NCBI RefSeq assembly: GCF_002844595.1
Contig: NZ_PJNW01000002.1
Location: 62,001-126,000 of the forward strand
Origin: Pleomorphomonas diazotrophica
GTDB lineage: Bacteria; Pseudomonadota; Alphaproteobacteria; Rhizobiales; Pleomorphomonadaceae
Reading direction: 5' to 3'
Length of the DNA stretch: 64,000 bases
A program made the translations under genes and the position numbers. Position 1 is the stretch's first letter. Every line of letters starts with the position of its first letter. Below, piece by piece: positions 55,031-64,000 of this stretch. The notes beneath the pieces were generated by a model. That model was not told the DNA's origin, did no database searches, and saw only the letters and a list, made by a program, of their open reading frames with translations.

Positions 55031-55081
55031 TTGACATATTCATGATGTACGTCATATTTACGTTTATTGATGACGATCATC
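55031..55081 (+). promoter_or_regulatory. Promoter and operator of the SDR gene
   Basis: TTGACA at 55031-55036 and CATATT at about 55053-55058 suit a -35/-10 pair with 16-base spacing. ATGATGTACGTCAT (55042-55055) lies between and over them, and the dyad GATGACGATCATC (55069-55081) lies at or just after the start of transcription. It matches the dyad at 54338. Confidence 0.7.
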
Positions 55082-55110
55082 ATAAATAGTCACCCAGCAA
55101 GAGACGCATT

Positions 55111-55896
55111 ATGACCAAGCCCTCAGTTCTGATCACCGGCGCCTCCACGGGCATCGGCGCCACCTATGCCGACCGCTTCGCCCGGCGCGGTCATGACCTC
55201 ATCCTCGTCGCCCGCGACAAGGCACGGCTGGAAACACTGGCCGCCCGCCTGCGCGGGGAGAACAAGGTGGCGGTCGAGGTCTTACAGGCCGACCTCACCA
55301 ATGCCGACGAACTCGCGGTGGTGGAGACCAGGCTTCGCGATGACCGTCGGATCGGCATCCTCGTCAACAATGCCGGCATGAGCATCGGCAAGACTTTCGT
55401 GGATCAGGCGACCGACGACATCGATCGGCTGGTCGCCTTGAATGCGGTCGCCGTCGTCCGTCTGGCCAGCGCCGTGGCGCCTCGTCTGGCCAGTGCCGGG
55501 GAGGGGGCGATCATCAACATATCCTCGGTGGTCGGGCTGGCCCCCGAGTTCGGTTCGACGGTGTATGGCGCGACGAAGGCCTTCGTGACGTTCCTGTCGC
55601 AGGGGTTGAGCCTCGAACTCGGCCCGAAGGGCGTCTATGTCCAGGCGGTTCTGCCGGCGGCAACGCAGACCGAGATCTGGCAGCGGTCCGGACGGGATGC
55701 CGCCTCCCTTCCGCCGATGATGGAGGTGGGCGAACTCGTCGATGCCGCGCTGGTCGGTTTCGATCGCCGTGAAGCCATAACCATCCCACCACTGCCGGAA
55801 GCCGGAGGGTGGGACGCCTACCAGGCGGCACGCAAGGCGATGATCCCGGGCTTTGCCGAGATCCACCCGGCGACGCGCTATCGGGTGGCCGGCTGA
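55111..55896 (+). CDS. Short-chain dehydrogenase/reductase family oxidoreductase
   Basis: 261 residues. Classical SDR: VLITGASTGIGATYADRFARRG (TGxxxGIG cofactor site), ILVNNAGM (NNAG), INISSVVG (catalytic Ser) and VYGATKAFV (YxxxK). The basic residue after the first strand (VARDKARLE) suggests NADPH. Probable target of the adjacent TetR-type regulator, the pair resembling a detoxification response. Confidence 0.93.
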   Translation: MTKPSVLITGASTGIGATYADRFARRGHDLILVARDKARLETLAARLRGENKVAVEVLQADLTNADELAVVETRLRDDRRIGILVNNAGMSIGKTFVDQATDDIDRLVALNAVAVVRLASAVAPRLASAGEGAIINISSVVGLAPEFGSTVYGATKAFVTFLSQGLSLELGPKGVYVQAVLPAATQTEIWQRSGRDAASLPPMMEVGELVDAALVGFDRREAITIPPLPEAGGWDAYQAARKAMIPGFAEIHPATRYRVAG

Positions 55897-56024
55897 GCGC
55901 TGCGAGACAGGCAAGGGCGCGGTCCGGTTCCGGGCCGCGCGACCTTCGGTCGTTCAGTGCCGTGACGGCGCGACACCGGCAAGGTCTCGCACAATCCGAG
56001 CCCGGATTGTTCCTCAGCGCGTGG

Positions 56025-57377
56025 TCATTGCATGTAGCTTTGATTTCGCCCGTTCTTCTTGGCGACATACATGGAATCGTCGGCTCGCTGGATGAGGTCC
56101 ACCGCCAGATCCTCGGAGGAGAGGAAGGACACCCCGATGCTGATCGTGGCGCTTCTATCGAGCTGCTCGAGTTTGGTGTTCTCGGCGGCGATGCGAATAC
56201 GCTCGGCGATCGACAGCGCCTCAAGCTTGTCCGTTTCGACGAGGATGACGGCGAACTCCTCGCCGCCATAACGGCAGGCGGCGTCGGTCGCCCTCAGCCC
56301 CTTTTTCAGAACGGACGCCATGGCTCTCAGCACCTCGTCGCCGACCACATGCCCGTGGCGATCGTTGACCTCTTTGAAGTGGTCGATGTCGATGAAAAGC
56401 AGGGAGAGGGGCCGATTGTAGCGTTGCGCTCTCTGGATTTCCTGATCGAGCCGCTCGTCGAAGGCCCGCCTGTTGAGCAGTCCGGTCAGCGAGTCCGAGT
56501 TGACGAGCCGTTCGAGCTGTTCGGTTCTCTGGGCGACCAGATGTTCCAGTGTCGCGGTCGTCTCCTTCATGGCGGTGACGTCGGTATCGGCTCCGATGAG
56601 GCCGACGAACCGGTTCTCGTCGAGCCGGGGCATGACCTTCTCCAGAACCCATTTCAAATGGCCGTCCTTGGCGCGAATCCGATACTCGATCAGGCCGGCG
56701 TCGTGTTGACGCAACCGCTCGTCCAGAAACGACCTGTAGCGCTCCCGGTCGTCGGTGTGCAGGAACGAACTCCAGTCCGCGGCCCGCATTTCGCCTTCCG
56801 TGAGGCCCATGAACTCCGACCACTCCCGGTTCACGAACTCGCGCGCGCCGGACGTTCCAGCAAACCACAGCATGGTCGGCGCCTGTTCGGCCAGCTGACG
56901 GAAGCGGCGCTCGGATTCGTTGAGCGCGGCGATCAGGATCTCCTGCACCGAGAGGGATGGGGCGTCTCCATCGTCGCGGTCCGGAAGGGCGTGAACCATG
57001 CGATGGTCGAGCTTCAGAATGTGGGTGACCAGCCAGTTGACGAGAAAGTTGAGAATCTCGTTCACCGCCTCGGCCTGCTCGAGGTCGGACTTGGCGGCAA
57101 TCGCCTGGACGCGGCTGTCGAACGCCCGGTGCGCGCAGATGTGCTGTTGCTTTTTCGACGCCGTGAGCGACGAGCGGCACATCAGCTTCTCTTCATCGCA
57201 GAAGTGCGTTTTGGCATAGTCGATGAGTTCGGCCAGCAAGGCTGGAACGTCCGGCAGTGAGCCCTGTCCTGAAACCGCGTCGGCGATGTTGTTGGTCAGT
57301 TCAAAAAGCCGCTTGTGCTGGCCGTCGATCTGATGGTTTCCGGTTTCGAGATGCGTGTTCCAGTAGAAGAGTGCCAT
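56025..57377 (-). CDS. Bacteriohemerythrin-PAS-GGDEF diguanylate cyclase
   Basis: 450 residues in three domains. Hemerythrin (1-140): HQIDGQHKRLFEL, HFCDEEKLM, HICAHRAF and HILKLDHRM supply the His/Glu/Asp ligands of a di-iron oxygen-binding site. PAS (about 155-275): PTMLWFAGTSGAREFVNREWSEFMGLTEGE plus the PAC segment. GGDEF (about 290-450): DSLTGLLNRRAFDERL, IDIDHFKEVNDRHGH and the active loop RYGGEEFAVIL, intact for c-di-GMP synthesis. It would couple oxygen or redox state to the motile/sessile switch. Confidence 0.94.
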   Translation of the reverse strand: MALFYWNTHLETGNHQIDGQHKRLFELTNNIADAVSGQGSLPDVPALLAELIDYAKTHFCDEEKLMCRSSLTASKKQQHICAHRAFDSRVQAIAAKSDLEQAEAVNEILNFLVNWLVTHILKLDHRMVHALPDRDDGDAPSLSVQEILIAALNESERRFRQLAEQAPTMLWFAGTSGAREFVNREWSEFMGLTEGEMRAADWSSFLHTDDRERYRSFLDERLRQHDAGLIEYRIRAKDGHLKWVLEKVMPRLDENRFVGLIGADTDVTAMKETTATLEHLVAQRTEQLERLVNSDSLTGLLNRRAFDERLDQEIQRAQRYNRPLSLLFIDIDHFKEVNDRHGHVVGDEVLRAMASVLKKGLRATDAACRYGGEEFAVILVETDKLEALSIAERIRIAAENTKLEQLDRSATISIGVSFLSSEDLAVDLIQRADDSMYVAKKNGRNQSYMQ

Positions 57378-57451
57378 GCGTCACGTTCCGGCCTTCATGC
57401 CCGTCGATCCCGGCATTTATCGCGGTGAGGCGGATGCTTTCCATGTAGCCT

Positions 57452-60262
57452 TTAGGCGTTCTTGGTGAAGCTTCGGGTGATCAGCTTGACCGCCTCGCGC
57501 AGCCAGAGCACCGAGCTTGCGACGGCGGCACAAAGCAGCCAGTCGGCCGCGCTGAGAGGCGTGGTGGAAAAGGCCTGTTGCAGGAAGGGGATGTATACGA
57601 CGAAGGCTTGCAGGAGGAGAGAGACGCCCACGGCGACCCACAGCCAGCGGTTCGCGATCACGCCCCGGAAGGCGCTCGCGTGGTCGGAGCGGGCGTTGAA
57701 CACGTTGAAGAGCTGGAACAGGGTCAGCGTCGTGAAGGCCATGGTCTGGGCGTAACTTATGGTGCCGCTGCCTTCGATGAGGCCGCCGGGTAGCGAGGCG
57801 TCGAGCACGGCGAGCGTGCCCACGGCCATCACCAAGCCCACGAGCACGATGCCCGCCCACATGGCCGGGGTTATGACGCTCTCGTCCCGCGGGCGCGGCG
57901 GTTCGCGCATGACGGCGGTCTCCGCCGGGTCGACGCCGAGCGCCAGTGCCGGCGCGCCATCCGTGACAAGGTTGATCCACAGGATCTGGGTGGCGAGCAG
58001 CGGCAGGACGATGCCGTCGGCGCCCGACGGGGTGAGCCCGATCGTCCCGGCCAGCAGAACGCCGAAGAACATCGTCATGACCTCGCCGATGTTCGACGAC
58101 AGGAGATACCGCAGGAACTTGCGGATGTTGGCGTAGATGGCACGGCCTTCCTCGACCGCCGCGACGATGGAGGCGAAGTTGTCGTCGGCCAGCACGATGT
58201 CGGCCGACTGCTTGGAGACGTCGGTTCCGGTGATGCCCATGGCGATGCCGATGTCGGCGGTCTTGAGGGCTGGGGCGTCGTTAACGCCATCGCCGGTCAT
58301 GGCGACCGTCTTGCGATGCCGCTGCAAGGCCTTGACGATGCGGAGCTTGTGTTCGGGGCTGACGCGGGCGAAGACCGACACCTCCCGCACCGTCTCGTCG
58401 AGCGCGTCCTCGGTCATCGCCTCCAGTTCGGCGCCGGTGACGGCGCGGCCGTCGGAAAGGCCGAGCTCGGCGGCGATGACGGCTGCGGTGACCGGATGGT
58501 CGCCGGTGATCATGATAGGACGGATGCCGGCCGCCTTGGCCCTGACGATGGCCGCCTTGGCCTCGTCGCGCGGTGGATCGATCATGCCGACGAGGCCGAG
58601 AAAGACCAGGTCGCGCTCGACGCCGTCGTCGAAGGCCTCGGCCGGCGCACCCTCGTGGGGCAGGGTGCGGAAGGCAAGGCCGAGCGTCCTGAGCGCCTCG
58701 CCGGCCAGACTGTCGTTGAGAGCGGCGATCTCCTGGCGCCGTTCCTCCGACAGCGGCCGCGCCTCACCGGCTACCAGTTCGTGCGAACATCGTTCGAGCA
58801 GCACATCCGGCGCGCCCTTGGTGAGAACCCGGAGCCGCCCCGGCTTGTCGCTGTCGGTGTGGACCGTGCTCATCAGTTTGCGTTCGGAGGAGAAGGGCAC
58901 CTCGCCGACGCGATCGAAGCGGGCGTCGAGCCCTTCCGGCTCCAGGCGGGCCTTGCGGGCGGCCACGATCAACGCCCCCTCGGTCGGGTCGCCCTCGATC
59001 GACCAGCGACCATCCCGCTCCAACAGCACGGCGTTGTTGGCGCGGTCGGCGGCGACCAGCGCCCGCAGCGTTTCGTCGAGATGATCGCCGGCGAGGGCAT
59101 CGCCGTCATTGCCACTGAGGTCGCCTTCCGGGGCGTAGCCAGTGCCGCTGAAGGTGGCCCTGCCGCTCGCCGTGACCACCACGCGCACCGTCATCTCGTT
59201 GCGGGTGAGCGTGCCGGTCTTGTCGGAGGCGACGACATTGGCCGACCCCAAGGTTTCCACGGCGGCGAGATGGCGGACGATGGCGTTGCGCCTCGCCATC
59301 CGCTGGACGCCGATGGAGAGCACCGCCGTCACGATGGCCGGCAGCCCCTCGGGGATGGCGGCCACCGCCAGCGCCACGCCGAGGATCAGCACGTCGAAGA
59401 TCGCCGAGAGGCCGCGCACGTGCTCGACCAGAAGGATGGTGCCGATCATCACGACGGCGATCACCACGACGATGGCTCCGAGGAGACGACCCACCTTGTC
59501 GAGCTCCCGTTGCAGTGGCGTGGCCTCCTCGGATGTGCCCTCCAGCATGCCGGCGATGCGGCCGATCTCCGTGGACATGCCGGTTGCCACGACCACGGCG
59601 CGACCACGCCCATAGGTCGCCGCCGTGCCCGAGAAGATCATGTTGGCGCGGTCCCCGAGCGGGACGTCGGAGAGGATCGGCGCGACGGTCTTCACCACCG
59701 GCAGGCTCTCGCCGGTCAGCGGCGCCTCCGCCATCTGGAGCGAGACGGCCTCGATCAGCCGGGCGTCGGCCGGGACCGTGTCGCCCTCCTCGATGAGGAT
59801 GATGTCACCGGGAACGATGTCGGTCGCCGGCACGCTCTGACGCGTGCCGTCGCGCAGCACGGTGGCGTGCGCCGCCGACATCTTCTGCAGCGCGGCGACC
59901 GCCTGTTCGGCGCGGGATTCCTGGAGATAGCCCATGACGGCGTTGAGGATGACGATGGCGAAAATCGCCATGGCCTCGAAGGGCATGGCGGAGTCGCGCT
60001 CGTAGAGCCAGAGACCGGCCGACACCAGCGCGGCGGCGAGCAGCAGGGCGACCAGAACGTTGGCAAACTGTGCCAGGAACTTCTTCCAAGCGGGCACTGG
60101 CGCTTCCTCGGCGAGAGCGTTCGACCCGGCCTGCCGCAGTCGCTCCTCCGCCTCCTCCCCGGCAAGGCCGCGTCGTGCGTCGGTGCGGAGATCAGCGAGA
60201 ACCTCATCGGCCGTCCGCATGTGGGGGACGGTGGCTTCGGTTCGAGACAATGCGCTGTCCAT
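57452..60262 (-). CDS. Cation-transporting P-type ATPase (Ca2+/SERCA-like P2A)
   Basis: 936 residues from ATG 60260-60262. N-terminal cation ATPase domain (TADEVLADLRTDARRGLAGEEAEERL), actuator domain with TGES in APLTGESLPV, M4 motif VAAIPEGLPAIVT, phosphorylation site VVASDKTGTLTRNEMTV, N-domain (KGAPDVLLERC) and hinge MTGDGVNDAPALKTADIGIAMG. PEGL in M4 places it with Ca2+ or Na+/K+-type pumps (Pmr1/SERCA) rather than heavy-metal CPx ATPases. Transported ion not proven. Confidence 0.94.
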   Translation of the reverse strand: MDSALSRTEATVPHMRTADEVLADLRTDARRGLAGEEAEERLRQAGSNALAEEAPVPAWKKFLAQFANVLVALLLAAALVSAGLWLYERDSAMPFEAMAIFAIVILNAVMGYLQESRAEQAVAALQKMSAAHATVLRDGTRQSVPATDIVPGDIILIEEGDTVPADARLIEAVSLQMAEAPLTGESLPVVKTVAPILSDVPLGDRANMIFSGTAATYGRGRAVVVATGMSTEIGRIAGMLEGTSEEATPLQRELDKVGRLLGAIVVVIAVVMIGTILLVEHVRGLSAIFDVLILGVALAVAAIPEGLPAIVTAVLSIGVQRMARRNAIVRHLAAVETLGSANVVASDKTGTLTRNEMTVRVVVTASGRATFSGTGYAPEGDLSGNDGDALAGDHLDETLRALVAADRANNAVLLERDGRWSIEGDPTEGALIVAARKARLEPEGLDARFDRVGEVPFSSERKLMSTVHTDSDKPGRLRVLTKGAPDVLLERCSHELVAGEARPLSEERRQEIAALNDSLAGEALRTLGLAFRTLPHEGAPAEAFDDGVERDLVFLGLVGMIDPPRDEAKAAIVRAKAAGIRPIMITGDHPVTAAVIAAELGLSDGRAVTGAELEAMTEDALDETVREVSVFARVSPEHKLRIVKALQRHRKTVAMTGDGVNDAPALKTADIGIAMGITGTDVSKQSADIVLADDNFASIVAAVEEGRAIYANIRKFLRYLLSSNIGEVMTMFFGVLLAGTIGLTPSGADGIVLPLLATQILWINLVTDGAPALALGVDPAETAVMREPPRPRDESVITPAMWAGIVLVGLVMAVGTLAVLDASLPGGLIEGSGTISYAQTMAFTTLTLFQLFNVFNARSDHASAFRGVIANRWLWVAVGVSLLLQAFVVYIPFLQQAFSTTPLSAADWLLCAAVASSVLWLREAVKLITRSFTKNA

Positions 60263-60431
60263 CCCCAGCTCCGATCTGCGACCGGCAGCGCCCGGTGCAT
60301 CGGGCCTGTCCGCTCGGCTTCTCAACCCTATCGGGATATGGCGACGACAGCCATGGTTTCCAGGGGGCTGCCAAAGCAAAGCCCCGCGCTTTGGGCACGG
60401 GGGGCGTCACTGACCGGAGATTGCGTGGCCG

Positions 60432-62126
60432 TCAGGCGGCCTTGAGGTTCAGGACGAAGGTCTCGACCTCCCGCCGCAGCGTTGCCGAGTTGCCGTTCAT
60501 GGCGTCCGACAGGCCCATCAGTTGGGTGGCGGCGGCGCCGGTCATCTCGGCGGCGGTGCCGACACCGGAGATGTTCTGGTTGACGGCAGCGGTGCCCTGA
60601 GCGGCGCGCTGGGTGTTCTGGGCGATCTCGCTGGTGGCCGCGCCCTGCTGCTCGACCGCGCCGGCGATCGCCTCGGCCGCCGTCTGGATGGTGTCGATGG
60701 TCCTGACGATCTTGGAGATGGAGTCGACCGCGACGCCGGTCGCCGACTGGATCTCGGTGATCTTGCTGTTGATCTCGGTGGTTGCCTTGGCGGTCTGATC
60801 GGCAAGCTGCTTGACCTCGGCGGCAACGACGGCAAAACCCTTGCCCGCTTCACCGGCCCGCGCCGCCTCGATGGTGGCATTGAGCGCCAGGAGATTGGTC
60901 TGGGCGGCGATGTTGCTGATCAGCTCGACGACCGTGCCGATCTGCTGGGCCGACACCGACAGCGACTGGACATTCTTGCTGGAGGCGGCCGCTTCTGCCG
61001 CCGCTTCCTGGGCGATCTTCGAGGAGTTGGTCACCTGTTGCGAGATCTCTCCGATCGACGCGGTGAGTTCCTCGGTACCGGCGGCCACGGTCTGGACGTT
61101 GGTCGATGCCTCTTCCGACGCACCGGCGACCGACTGGGCCTGCCGCGCCGTTTCCTCGGCGGTGGCCGAGAGATTCTTGGCGGCGTCGGCGACCTCGATG
61201 GACGATCCGGAGAAAGAAGCGGAGAGGTTTTCCATGCGCTCCACAAACTCGTCGGTCAGATCTGAGCGACGCTTCAGCTCCGCCGCTTCAGCCGCCTTGA
61301 TCGCCTCGGCGGCGTGCCGGGCCTCCTCGGCCAGCTTGAGGGCGGAGCGGAACTCTTCGAGGCTGTTGGCGATCCGGCCGATTTCTTCCTTGCGATCCCG
61401 GTTCTCGATGATCACGCCATAGTCGCCGTCCTGCATCGCCCGCATCTGCCGCAGCAGAAGCGCCAGCGGCTGCACGACGGACCTCCGCATGCCGACGATC
61501 GCGATGCCGCCGATGATCAGCGTCGCAAGCAGAATGCCGGCGAGAGTGAACCAGATGGTCTGCGTGACCTTGGCGTGGTTGCTGGCGATCTGAGCGTCGA
61601 CGTTCTTCAGGACCTCTTCGTTGAAGGCCACCGTATCCTGCTGGATCTTGTTGATGGCCGGCTGGCAATCGCTGATCAGCAGTTGGAGCGCCTTGGCGGT
61701 TACTTGAGGGTCGGTGCTGGCGGACAAGCTCACCACTTCAGCGCAGGTGCCGGTCAGCACGGTCTTGATCCGATCGGAGAAGCCATTGATCTCACTTGCT
61801 TGCTGGGGAAGACGCTCGGCCGCGTTGCCGAAGTTGGCCTGCGCGTCGGCAAGCGCCTTGTCACGAGAGGCGGCGGCATCGGCGTTGTCCTTTTCCGTGG
61901 TGGCCGCGGCGTTCTTGAACAGCGAGGCCACGACGTCGGACATGTTGCGGTTGGCCCGTGCCATCAGGAACGGCGCCTTGGCATTGTTCTGCAGCAACTC
62001 TTCGTAGCTCTGGCTCACCGTGTTGGTCTGCCAGCCGAAGTAGGTGGCTCCCGAAATGGCGACAAGCCCGATCGCGCTGGCGACCCAAACCACTTTGGCG
62101 AGCAGGGAAAGATTCTTCAGTGACAT
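60432..62126 (-). CDS. Methyl-accepting chemotaxis protein, receptor 3
   Basis: 564 residues. First membrane helix ([25 protein letters not shown]), periplasmic helical bundle of about 155 residues with two cysteines (TGTCAEVV and SDCQPA) that could form a disulfide or redox switch, second helix ([21 protein letters not shown]), HAMP ([21 protein letters not shown]), and signalling domain with tip [36 protein letters not shown]-terminus ends FVLNLKAA with no pentapeptide tether. Confidence 0.94.
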   Translation of the reverse strand: MSLKNLSLLAKVVWVASAIGLVAISGATYFGWQTNTVSQSYEELLQNNAKAPFLMARANRNMSDVVASLFKNAAATTEKDNADAAASRDKALADAQANFGNAAERLPQQASEINGFSDRIKTVLTGTCAEVVSLSASTDPQVTAKALQLLISDCQPAINKIQQDTVAFNEEVLKNVDAQIASNHAKVTQTIWFTLAGILLATLIIGGIAIVGMRRSVVQPLALLLRQMRAMQDGDYGVIIENRDRKEEIGRIANSLEEFRSALKLAEEARHAAEAIKAAEAAELKRRSDLTDEFVERMENLSASFSGSSIEVADAAKNLSATAEETARQAQSVAGASEEASTNVQTVAAGTEELTASIGEISQQVTNSSKIAQEAAAEAAASSKNVQSLSVSAQQIGTVVELISNIAAQTNLLALNATIEAARAGEAGKGFAVVAAEVKQLADQTAKATTEINSKITEIQSATGVAVDSISKIVRTIDTIQTAAEAIAGAVEQQGAATSEIAQNTQRAAQGTAAVNQNISGVGTAAEMTGAAATQLMGLSDAMNGNSATLRREVETFVLNLKAA

Positions 62127-62483
62127 CGAGTTCTCCGGTCAAGTACGTACCCAAAAGGCCTGCCGGCGCTTAACAAGGGATAAAGTTGACCCTCTCAGAC
62201 TCGATGCATTCTGCCGTTCATCCGTCTGCCGTCGGACGACGTGAACGGGGTCTTTCACCTCCTGACGAAAGTGCCAATGCCTCGCAATTTCATTTACTGC
62301 CGATTTTGGGTCCGGCAACCGTCGAGGCGCTTCAGAGCTGCGACCCTCTTCGAGAGACTGCCTTTTTGAGCGCTGGCGCGAACAAAGCGCCACGCCGGGT
62401 GTTGTAGCCCTCTCGCCGTCGTCTGGCGCCCCGTTTGCTCGGCTCACGCCTGCTCGCCGGCGATCAGACATAGGAGGCTCACG
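62127..62483. other. Intergenic region between divergent receptor 3 and DUF305 genes
   Basis: Holds the promoters of both genes. AGGAGG at 62472 is the ribosome-binding site for the DUF305 gene. Short open frames here show no coding character; no clear operator or RNA gene is seen. Confidence 0.5.
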
Positions 62484-62978
62484 ATGCAGAAACGCGCGAT
62501 CTTGTTTGCCATGGTGCTCATCGCGCCCGCGTCCGCTTCATTCGCCCAGGAGGCGGCGAGCGGCGACGTGGCGGTTCTGCCGCAGGCTTGCCGCGCCGCC
62601 ATGATGTCCGCCGACCACACGATGGCCGGACCCAGCGCGGCCGGCAACGGCGGCGCGGAGGCTTCCAAGGCCATGCCGGGCATGGACATGACCAAGCCAG
62701 CCGACGATGCGGCCATGGGCGGTGCCCAGCAGGAGGCCCTCGACGCCGTCAACCGCATGCACGAGCCTATGATGGCGGCGGCCAGGATCGCCGACCCCGA
62801 TCTCGCCTTCAACTGCGGCATGCTCGTCCATCATCAGGGGGCGCTCGACATGGCGCGGATCCAGCTCAAATACGGCAAGGATGCCTGGAGCAAGACGATG
62901 GCCGAGATGATCATCAATGCGCAGACAAAGGAAATCACCGAGATATCGGCGCATGTCGAGGCGATGACCAAGCAGTAG
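62484..62978 (+). CDS. DUF305 family periplasmic protein (CopM-like)
   Basis: 164 residues. Signal peptide (LFAMVLIAPASASFAQE). The mature part is rich in Met and His: AMMSADHTMAG, KAMPGMDMTK, VNRMHEPMMAAARI and GMLVHHQGALDMARIQLKYGKD. The M/H pattern with HHQGA is the DUF305 signature, whose members bind copper or silver in the periplasm. Divergent from receptor 3 and convergent with the DUF411 gene, inside a small metal-handling group. Confidence 0.9.
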   Translation: MQKRAILFAMVLIAPASASFAQEAASGDVAVLPQACRAAMMSADHTMAGPSAAGNGGAEASKAMPGMDMTKPADDAAMGGAQQEALDAVNRMHEPMMAAARIADPDLAFNCGMLVHHQGALDMARIQLKYGKDAWSKTMAEMIINAQTKEITEISAHVEAMTKQ

Positions 62979-63025
62979 GCCAGGAGTGGCGCGGCCGGCG
63001 GAACACCGCCGACCGCGCTCCTTTG

Positions 63026-63481
63026 TCAGCCCCGATCGGGCTCGACGCTGGCAAACACCGTGGTGCTGCCATCCTTGCCGATCAACAGCACGTCGTAGGG
63101 CTCGGCATCGGCGTCGGCGCCCATGCCGGGCGAGCCGAGCGGCATGCCGGGAGCGGCGAGGCCGACGGCGTCGGGCTTCTCGGCGAGCAGCCGATCGACC
63201 AGTGCGGCCGGCACGTGGCCCTCGATGGCGTAGCCACCGACCATGGCGGTGTGGCAGGAGACGGCATCGTCGGGAATGCCGACCTCCTTCTTCCTGGCGG
63301 TGATCGCGTCATAGTCCAGTTCGGTGGCGTTCACCTCATAGCCGGCGGCCTGCATGTGGCTGATCCACTCGTGGCAGCACATGCAGCCTTCGTTGAGCAC
63401 GACGTCGACCTTCTGGCCGGCGGCGCCGGCAAGCGAGGTGGACGCGGCGAGGACGATGAGGGCGAGGAGTTGGGATTTCAT
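63026..63481 (-). CDS. DUF411 family metal-binding protein
   Basis: 151 residues. Signal peptide (LLALIVLAASTSLAGAAG); cysteines in NEGCMCCHEWISHM and later VSCHTAMVGGYAIEGHVPA, the signature of DUF411 proteins (thioredoxin-like, often beside copper-resistance genes). Likely chelates copper or silver in the periplasm. Start ATG at 63479-63481. Confidence 0.88.
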   Translation of the reverse strand: MKSQLLALIVLAASTSLAGAAGQKVDVVLNEGCMCCHEWISHMQAAGYEVNATELDYDAITARKKEVGIPDDAVSCHTAMVGGYAIEGHVPAALVDRLLAEKPDAVGLAAPGMPLGSPGMGADADAEPYDVLLIGKDGSTTVFASVEPDRG

Positions 63482-63572
63482 GGTTTTGCCTGTGATGCTG
63501 TCTGAACGGTCGCGGCGCGCGGTCGGCGCCTGCGACGACAGGGAATATGGAAAATAGTGAACTGGAAGCCGC

Positions 63573-63917
63573 TCAGGCGCGCGGCGGTTCCAGCAGTGGC
63601 CTCGGCGACCGGCCTTCGAGTTCGCCCATGATGCCGGACGGGGCGGCAAAGAGCTCGGCGGTCTGGGCAAGGGCCGGCGAAGCCGGCAGCAGGGCGGGGG
63701 CGATCATCGGGCAACCCAGGCCGAAGCATTTGTTGCCCAGGCTCGCCTTGTCGGCCGTGACGCCTCGGTCCTTGTCGCAACAGTCATGTTCGCTATCGGC
63801 GGTCATCGCCATTTCCGCATGCGCAGCAGCCACGGGCAGCACGATGCTCCGGCCGGCCAGAAGGCCGATCAGGGCGGCGGCAACGAGAACGAGGCGGAGA
63901 GCGGCGAGAAAGCGCAT
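63573..63917 (-). CDS. Small Cys-containing secreted hypothetical protein
   Basis: 114 residues from ATG 63915-63917 (a longer frame reaches 63956). Signal-like helix LRLVLVAAALIGLLAGRSIVLPVAAAHA, then HDCCDKDRG and KCFGLGCPM: four cysteines and two near-histidines that could hold a metal. The rest is Ala/Pro-rich. Likely co-transcribed with the DUF411 gene 91 bases downstream; a role in copper handling is inferred from position only. Confidence 0.6.
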   Translation of the reverse strand: MRFLAALRLVLVAAALIGLLAGRSIVLPVAAAHAEMAMTADSEHDCCDKDRGVTADKASLGNKCFGLGCPMIAPALLPASPALAQTAELFAAPSGIMGELEGRSPRPLLEPPRA

Positions 63918-64000
63918 GCTGGCAGTCTCGCATCCTTTGATGCATCTCGCCAGCATGGATTGATGCGGATGGCCAAGGCCATGCTTTTGCCGCAGAGGCG

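Noticed and set aside
62186-62407. 73-codon plus-strand frame and the overlapping minus-strand frame 62139-62471
   Set aside because: Composition unlike genuine genes of the window and no recognisable motif; the region is the shared promoter zone of two divergent genes.

Overview
The window is GC-rich, densely coded DNA from an alphaproteobacterium, most likely of the order Hyphomicrobiales (Rhizobiales). The main evidence is a circularly permuted two-piece tmRNA gene with a resume-tag ANDNYAPVAVAA, an alphaproteobacterial-type SspB, a BA14K-family protein, DUF4169/RHH small proteins and an HflKC-DUF2065-DegP block. It looks like ordinary chromosome rather than a mobile island. I see no integrase, transposase, phage genes or CRISPR array. 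The species cannot be named from the sequence alone.

Layout. 1-5.9 kb (minus strand): a tightly coupled operon of a small Rieske ferredoxin-like protein, a Rieske-cluster-less oxygenase, a GST-like protein, an 8-oxoguanine-deaminase-like amidohydrolase, and a BMP-family binding protein with its ABC ATPase (cut by the window edge). I read this as an uptake and catabolic system for modified purines. 6-13 kb: an acylphosphatase-like protein, prmA, and a TetR-controlled RND efflux pair. 13-22 kb: a periplasmic 5'-nucleotidase, UvrD/PcrA helicase, an RDD membrane protein, DNA ligase LigA and a LysE exporter. 22-31 kb: an AsmA-like giant, a GNAT acetyltransferase, folA, then hflK-hflC-DUF2065-degP envelope quality control. 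31-35 kb: DUF4424 protein, thyA, ssrA (tmRNA) with the ClpXP adaptor gene sspB next to it, and a TSUP permease. 35-43 kb: serB, miaA, an attenuator-controlled ilvBN operon, a VOC protein, pdxJ, an Asp/Glu racemase and an Lrp regulator. 43-54 kb: two chemoreceptors, fumC, a TetR gene, ilvC with a tandemly duplicated 3' end, Nudix, BA14K and PhzF proteins, and tRNA-Lys(CTT). 54-62 kb: a TetR/SDR pair sharing an operator motif, a hemerythrin-PAS-GGDEF protein, a Ca2+-type P-type ATPase and a third chemoreceptor. 62.4-64 kb: small periplasmic metal (probably copper) proteins.

How the genes fit together. Branched-chain amino-acid synthesis is split between ilvBN (with a leader peptide containing LLVVL and a terminator) and ilvC 8 kb away. 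ssrA and sspB put trans-translation and delivery of its products to ClpXP at one locus. Three chemoreceptors plus a hemerythrin-GGDEF protein suggest a motile cell that senses oxygen or redox state.

The most unusual observations are the complementary split of the Rieske oxygenase in the first operon (one protein keeps the [2Fe-2S] ligands, the other keeps the mononuclear iron site), a pair of dispersed structured repeats whose terminal arms differ between copies but remain self-complementary, the ilvB attenuator, and a 101-bp tandem duplication at the end of ilvC.
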